64,000 nt of DNA from Citricoccus sp. CH26A (GTDB lineage Bacteria; Actinomycetota; Actinomycetes; Actinomycetales; Micrococcaceae), in the NCBI RefSeq assembly GCF_000224415.1, contig NZ_AFXQ01000017.1:1-64000 (forward strand). Direction: 5' to 3'. A model generated the notes under the pieces. It ran no database searches. It had not been told where the DNA came from and worked only from the letters and a program-made list of their open reading frames with translations. The translations under genes were made by a program, and so were the position numbers. Positions 62,268 to 64,000 of the stretch are shown one piece after another. Each line of letters starts with the position of its first letter. Position 1 is the first letter of the stretch.

Positions 62268-63434
62268 GTGCATCTGTCCCACCTCTCCCTCACCGACTAC
62301 CGGTCATACCACCGGGCCGAGCTCGACCTGGCGCCCGGTCCCAACGTCCTCGTCGGGTCGAACGGAGTGGGCAAGACCAACGTCGTCGAGGCCATCGGCT
62401 ACCTGGCCACCCAGGAATCGCACCGGGTCTCCCACGACGCCCCCCTGGTGCGCTTCGGTGCCACCCAGGCCATCATCCGCGGCCGGGTCCACCGAGGTGA
62501 CCGGGCGGTCGCCGTCGAGATCGAGATCAATCCGGGCAGGTCGAACCGGGCGGCCATCAACCGCGGGGCACCGCAGCGGGCGCGGGAGGCACTGGGACTG
62601 CTGCGCTCCGTCCTCTTCGCCCCGGAGGACCTGTCCCTGGTCAACGGCGATCCCACGGTGCGCCGGCGGTTCCTCGACGACCTGGTGGTCCAGCTCCGTC
62701 CTGCCCTCGGAGACGCCCGCAGTGACTACGACCGTGTCCTGCGCCAGCGCAACGCGCTGCTGAAGAACGCCAAGGCCTCCCGGACCTGGTCGGAGGAGCA
62801 CGACCACACCCTGGCCGTCTGGGACGAGCACCTCTCCCGCGCCGGCGCCCGGGTGCTCAATGGCCGGCTCCATGTCCTGCAGATGCTCGCCGTGCCACTG
62901 ACCGAGTCCTACGCGGCCCTCGCGCAGGGGCGGAAGGCGGCGGGGTTCACCTACGAGTCGACGGTCCCGCTGGCCGGTGGCCAGCACGGGACCGTTCCCG
63001 GTGAGCAGGAGCTCTACGAGGCGCTGCTGACCGAACTCGAGTCCCACCGGAAGCGGGAGCGGGATCGCGGGGTCACCCTCGTCGGCCCCCACCGGGACGA
63101 CCTCGCCCTGACCCTGGGGCCGGCTCCGGCCAAGGGCTTCGCCTCCCACGGCGAGACCTGGTCGATGGCCCTGGGCCTGAAGCTGGCCAGCTACCGGGTG
63201 CTGATCGCGGATGACCCGGACCCCGACGCCCGGCCCGTGCTCATCCTGGACGACGTCTTCGCCGAGCTCGACGAGGGACGACGGGCCCGGCTGGCCGCCC
63301 TGACCGCCGATGCCGGGCAACTGATCGTGACGGCGGCCGTGGCCGGGGACATCCCCGGTGAACTGGCCGGGCCGCGGATCGGCGTGAGCCTGGGCGAGGA
63401 CGGCAGCATGCTGGATGCGGAGGGGACGCCGTGA
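62268..63434 (+). CDS. recF: DNA replication/repair protein RecF
   Basis: A 388-residue ABC-type ATPase of recombinational repair. [20 protein letters not shown], Walker [19 protein letters not shown], signature [15 protein letters not shown] and Walker [18 protein letters not shown] are visible. GTG start at 62268; its stop overlaps the next gene (GTGA). Confidence 0.97.
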   Translation: MHLSHLSLTDYRSYHRAELDLAPGPNVLVGSNGVGKTNVVEAIGYLATQESHRVSHDAPLVRFGATQAIIRGRVHRGDRAVAVEIEINPGRSNRAAINRGAPQRAREALGLLRSVLFAPEDLSLVNGDPTVRRRFLDDLVVQLRPALGDARSDYDRVLRQRNALLKNAKASRTWSEEHDHTLAVWDEHLSRAGARVLNGRLHVLQMLAVPLTESYAALAQGRKAAGFTYESTVPLAGGQHGTVPGEQELYEALLTELESHRKRERDRGVTLVGPHRDDLALTLGPAPAKGFASHGETWSMALGLKLASYRVLIADDPDPDARPVLILDDVFAELDEGRRARLAALTADAGQLIVTAAVAGDIPGELAGPRIGVSLGEDGSMLDAEGTP

Positions 63435-64000
63435 GCGATCCGATGGGCCCGCCCGCGGAGCGGGGGCGGGGCCGGCACCCGGGGCATCCGGCGAGGATCC
63501 TCCCGCACCACCGGTCGAGGAACCCGACGCCGCCCTGGTCGCCCTCAACCGGGTGCGCCAGGCCGCTGCCGCCCGGGGTGAGATCCGCCGTCGTACCCCC
63601 GGCGCCGGCAGGGCGGGGGCCGCTGCCGCACAGGGAGCCGGCGGCCCGGACCGCGCAGGCCAGGGGGGCCGACGCCGGGCCCCGTCACCGGACGCCCGGG
63701 ATCCGCGCATGCTCGGGGACGTGTTCGGCCGGCTGGTGACGGACCGGGGATGGACTTCGCCCGTCGCCGTCGGGTCCGTGCTGTCCCGCTGGGACGAACT
63801 CGTGGGGGCGGACATCGCGCTGCACTGCCGTCCGGAGAGCTTCGAGAACGAGGTTGTGGCCGTCCGTTGCGACTCCACGGCCTGGGCCACCCAGCTCAAG
63901 CTCCTCACCCCGGCCCTGTTGCAGCGTTTCGAGCAGGCGCTGGGCCCGGGGATCGTGACCAGTCTCAAGGTCTCCGGCCCGGCCGCACCGTCCTGGCGCA
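63431..64000 (+). CDS. DUF721 (DciA-like) protein, partial and frame-broken near the start
   Basis: From 63709 to the window end the frame reads [20 protein letters not shown], then [20 protein letters not shown] and [17 protein letters not shown], the DUF721 domain related to DciA, which loads the replicative helicase. The natural start, GTG at 63431 overlapping the recF stop, is in a different frame; the frames join if one base is restored in the G-rich run near 63455-63475, giving the N-terminus [20 protein letters not shown]. As elsewhere in this window the loss is one base. The gene continues past 64000. Confidence 0.75.

Noticed and set aside
1-64000. CRISPR arrays, tRNA or rRNA genes, prophage or known defence systems
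   Set aside because: No regularly spaced repeats, no tRNA-like T-loop/CCA patterns and no phage or defence proteins were recognised on reading both strands; a tRNA scan would settle the RNA part.

Overview
The window is high-GC DNA from an actinobacterium of the order Micrococcales, most likely family Micrococcaceae (Arthrobacter/Micrococcus/Citricoccus/Kocuria type). I infer this from GC-rich codon use, many GTG starts, the ssb/rpsF/rpsR/rplI/dnaB block, and the origin-side order trxB-trxA-parB-parA-rsmG-jag-yidC-yidD-rnpA-rpmH-dnaA-dnaN-recF. Genus and species cannot be fixed from sequence alone. The right end is the chromosomal replication origin.

Layout. 1-2.1 kb: accessory DNA with an IS110-family transposase and no other credible gene. 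2.1-3.1 kb: a three-gene DUF2975 / Cro-like regulator / small membrane protein operon, possibly leaderless. 3.5-8.2 kb: a secreted S33-type peptidase/hydrolase, a decayed or mis-sequenced gene with two frame breaks, a RibD/DHFR-like reductase and a luciferase-like monooxygenase. 8.2-19.2 kb: the metabolic highlight, two divergent operons that together look like a complete N-methylglutamate pathway for methylamine use. They comprise a gamma-glutamylmethylamide synthetase-like enzyme (gmaS), an Rh-type ammonium/methylammonium channel, a three-part glutamate-synthase-like enzyme (mgsABC), and a sarcosine-oxidase-like N-methylglutamate dehydrogenase (mgdAB plus a fused mgdC-mgdD). 19.3-30.8 kb: ordinary accessory metabolism (amidohydrolase, alcohol dehydrogenase, OsmC, two PPOX-like paralogues, GNAT, quinone reductase-like, MFS, SDR, DoxX, patatin, M50-like protease).

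30.8-36 kb: dnaB with a cluster of DnaA boxes upstream, a DUF1801/methyltransferase pair, and the rpsF-ssb-rpsR-rplI operon, in which ssb carries a one-base frameshift as given. 36-50.8 kb: DUF1697, M18 aminopeptidase, GT87-like mannosyltransferase, inositol-3-phosphate synthase, formate-tetrahydrofolate ligase, CCA-adding enzyme, NUDIX, MurJ, a pseudokinase/discoidin-like partner of MurJ, TrxB and TrxA. 50.8-64 kb: chromosome segregation and origin. parB and parA are separated by about 1.87 kb that holds no convincing gene but at least eight parS sites. Then come the rsmG-to-rpmH block, oriC (DnaA boxes on both sides of dnaA and an AT-rich element before dnaN), dnaN, recF and a DUF721/DciA-like gene cut by the window end and frame-broken near its start.

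How the genes work together. The 8-19 kb operons would take up methylamine, conjugate it to glutamate, transfer the methylamine group to form N-methylglutamate, then oxidise that to glutamate and a tetrahydrofolate-bound C1 unit. Formate-tetrahydrofolate ligase at 41-43 kb belongs to the same C1 pool, though it is not linked. The origin region couples replication start (DnaA boxes), segregation (parS/ParAB) and membrane protein/RNA maturation functions. Three places (5.5-6.5 kb, ssb, DUF721 gene) show apparent one-base losses, in ssb and the DUF721 gene within G/C runs. Sequencing error should be excluded before treating any of them as mutations.
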